From NCBI RefSeq assembly GCF_030936135.1, contig NC_082594.1, positions 103,083,020 to 103,147,019 of the forward strand: a DNA stretch of 64,000 nucleotides. The letters are read 5' to 3'. Positions 61,520 through 64,000 of the stretch are shown here, in pieces. The notes under the pieces were generated by a model. The model was not told where the DNA came from. It was given only the letters and a program-made list of their open reading frames with translations, and made no database searches. The stretch comes from Gavia stellata (lineage: Eukaryota; Chordata; Aves; Gaviiformes; Gaviidae). The position numbers and the translations under genes were made by a program. Every line of letters starts with the position of its first letter. The first letter of the stretch is position 1.

Positions 61520-64000
61520 GAAGAAAAAATTGACGGCAGATGGTCTAATAGGACAAAGCTGAATCTGAGGATTAACTAGACCATAATAAAAGCTGTCATT
61601 ACAGGTTGTCATCATTGGCGAGTTATTTATTAGCTCTAAACAAACAGTGTTCCCTTCAGATACCAAATGTCAAATGTTTTAATATGTAGAAACCAAGTCG
61701 TCTTCTTCCAGCTGCTCCCATTTTGTCCTGCCAGCTGTACTGTCTCATCTTCTAAGACCTGCCAAAGAGCCTAACATTAACATACCTTATTATGCACATT
61801 ATTTTGCCAAAAGAGGCCAGATGAGGCCAAATCATTCTGATAATAAGCCCTGCTGTCATTAAATACTATTATGCATGCTAAAACCTTTGTGGAATATTAA
61901 TGAGGGCATCCTTGGCATTTGCTGCAAGTATTCTGGAGTAAATGAGTTTGGCACTTACTGGATCTGTCCACAGTCCGAAGGGATCTGTTACTATATTGGT
62001 CACTTCTGTAACTCAGGAAAAAAATATGAGGTGGCTGATATGCAAAAGATTTCCAATTCTGGGAAGATTTCTTTCTCCTTTAAAAACCATGCAGCTAAAG
62101 GAATAATGGTTTGGGAGTTTGATTGGGATCCTTAACAATAAAGAAAGGGAGGACAAAGAAGGGAATTGCCTGAGGATGATCCAAATGTTCTATCCCTTTT
62201 TTGAACCCCTTTTTTAAGGTCGATTTGAAATGAAAATGTCACTGTGAAATGAGAAGCTGAAAATGCTGTTGTGAAAATAGAAGCTGAAACATTTTAAATT
62301 TTCTGATTTTTTTTTTTAACTGAAACAATGTATGATAATTTGACCTGAAGTTGTGAATTGCTTTGGTTAACCTAGAACTACATTTTTCTGTGATTTTATT
62401 GCTTGGAAAAAAATAGTCACCTGCTCTAAGTGTTCTAACTTTTGGGGGAGAGTACTTGACATTTATCTCAATGTGTTAAAGTTCCTTTGACCCAAGGTTT
62501 CAGCTATTATTGGCATCTTTTGTTTTGTTTTCTTAAGTTATTCATACTTTAAAAGTTCAATTGTTTTTCCTTTTCCTGTCCATTTTCTGCAAGTCTTTTG
62601 ACAGATTTTATGTAGCATGATTTCAAGACGGCAGTAACACACAAAAATGGTGGGGAAAAGTGCCATAAACTCTCTATTGTAACGTGACCATAAATTCAAG
62701 CCTTATATCTGTTACGAGTGGCTCCCTTCTCAGATATCTAAAGGTTAAAGCCTTGCTTGCTGTGATTAACTAGTCAGAATCTCGGCCAGCTGCACACCCT
62801 TTACCAGGGACCAGCAAAAGCAGAGGCAGAAAGTTATTGCGGTCATTTTTTTACCTTGCCACAGAGAGGGGGTAAAAAAGAACACCCAAAAGGGAAATAT
62901 TTTCGACTCATAAAATCTGGCTGGGAAGAGATTACATGCCTGTTGGAAAGACAGTTTCTGCCCCTTGGAGGTGCAAAATCTTATTGTTTTAAGAATGTAG
63001 TGTTTGCTTTTTCTCCCCACAGGAAAGTCTAAAAAATATGTAGGAAAGAAAAATAGAGGGTCCGTACATCTGGGCGCTCTGTCTTCCAGGCATCAGAGGG
63101 TTTTTGTCTGACCTTGCAGTGACCTGGGAGCTGCATTGCCGGTGACAGGCTGTCCTTCCAGGCTGCAAGGATGGTGGGGGCTTTGCAGGGAGGCTTGCTG
63201 GGGCACAGCGTGCTGCTGTGAGGCACTCCCGACACGTCCATGTGCAGATGGTCCACGGCTCATCGCTCGGGGTAGCCCACGCAATCTAGAAGGTGGAGCA
63301 CCCCGATAGCACTGAGCAGGGCCCTTGAAGGAAAGCATGGGTTGGGGGCAAACAGTATGGCTTGACAGACTGGGGTAAATTTCTGTGCCTCGCCTGGCAT
63401 GCAATCACTCAAAGTTCAGCTCAAATGCCAAGAACACCGGCCCTGAGCAACATACCTATTCCTCTTACCTGCACTCCATTATTGGGTTTTTTCGACAGCA
63501 GCTGGTTTTGGTGTATTTGGATCAGATTTCTCAGCTTTCAGTACTTGAGCAGCCACTACTATGGAAACTAACTTAACATATTTTCCCTCAGCCTTTAGTC
63601 AAGCTGTTACTTGAAGTAATTTATTTCAGTTCATGCAGAGACTGCCCATCCCAGAAGCTATGCCTGGGGCTCTTTCTGGACTATAATATTGACCTGATGT
63701 GCAGGATTGGACAAGCCAAGGTATATCTCTGCATTTCATGATCTCCTTTACATTCAAGAGCACTGTGAATGGGACAAAACTCACAGGGATATAGGATCAA
63801 GTCACAAATGGTCTTTTAAGGGTCTCAGTGACTGTGCAACTCCCTGCTGCCATGATATTGGAGTACCAAATGGCCCTACGAAACATCTGCTTGCCATTGC
63901 TCTGCTTTGGCAATGCTGAGGGTCTTAATCATACTTTACTGCAAGTCTTTCCACATGTGTGCTTATGTGTTTAGTGTAAGTGTAGTTATTCATATATTTT

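Larger units (their letters stand above)
57651..64000. other. Intergenic DNA with MIR-like SINE remnants, no gene recognised
   Basis: About 6.3 kb. Apart from the MIR-like pieces, a 42-bp duplication and a 20-A run listed separately, nothing was recognised. No - strand HUNK exon was seen although synteny predicts that gene further right. An AT-rich, CpG-poor stretch at about 61600-62150 shows few simple repeats. Confidence 0.55.

Noticed and set aside
50000..64000. Search for - strand HUNK kinase exons
   Set aside because: No kinase or HUNK C-terminal motif was found on either strand; the gene probably lies beyond the window.
1..64000. CRISPR arrays, tRNA/rRNA genes, bacterial operons, riboswitches
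   Set aside because: None seen; the sequence is vertebrate nuclear DNA.

Overview
The window is vertebrate nuclear DNA with spliced genes, GT-AG introns and one strong CpG island. It most likely comes from a bird or another sauropsid. Reasons: the coding exons read as vertebrate URB1, MRAP and MIS18A; a decayed CR1-type LINE is visible; interspersed repeats are otherwise sparse; and introns are compact. The species cannot be named from the sequence.

Layout. (1) Positions 1-2914, + strand: the last two coding exons of URB1 (large-subunit ribosome biogenesis), with a probable 3' UTR to about 3.9 kb. (2) Positions 9400-23476, - strand: MRAP, the melanocortin-2 (ACTH) receptor accessory protein, in three coding exons. 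The first two are clear; the third, carrying the cytoplasmic tail, is a reasoned candidate. (3) Positions about 24.0-25.3 kb: a CpG island lying between the MRAP and MIS18A start codons and running into MIS18A. It carries ETS, E2F, GC-box and CDE/CHR-like motifs just ahead of the MIS18A ATG. (4) Positions 24629-27746, + strand: the complete MIS18A coding region in five exons (206 residues), a CENP-A loading factor. (5) Positions about 28.1-64.0 kb: about 36 kb with no convincing gene, containing short decayed repeats, homopolymer runs and small tandem duplications.

The order and relative orientation URB1 > < MRAP | MIS18A > match the human 21q22.11 block as I know it, in reverse orientation. 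By that synteny the next gene to the right would be HUNK on the - strand, but no HUNK exon was seen. The three genes do not share a pathway: URB1 acts in the nucleolus, MRAP in the ER and plasma membrane, MIS18A at centromeres. MRAP and MIS18A are head to head, with start codons about 1.15 kb apart, and may share the CpG-island promoter. No bacterial-style operon, CRISPR array, tRNA, rRNA or intact mobile element was found.

No clearly new biological system was found. The most interesting points are the MRAP tail exon and its alternative splice sites at exactly the residue where human MRAP isoforms diverge, and the CDE/CHR-like element abutting the MIS18A start codon.
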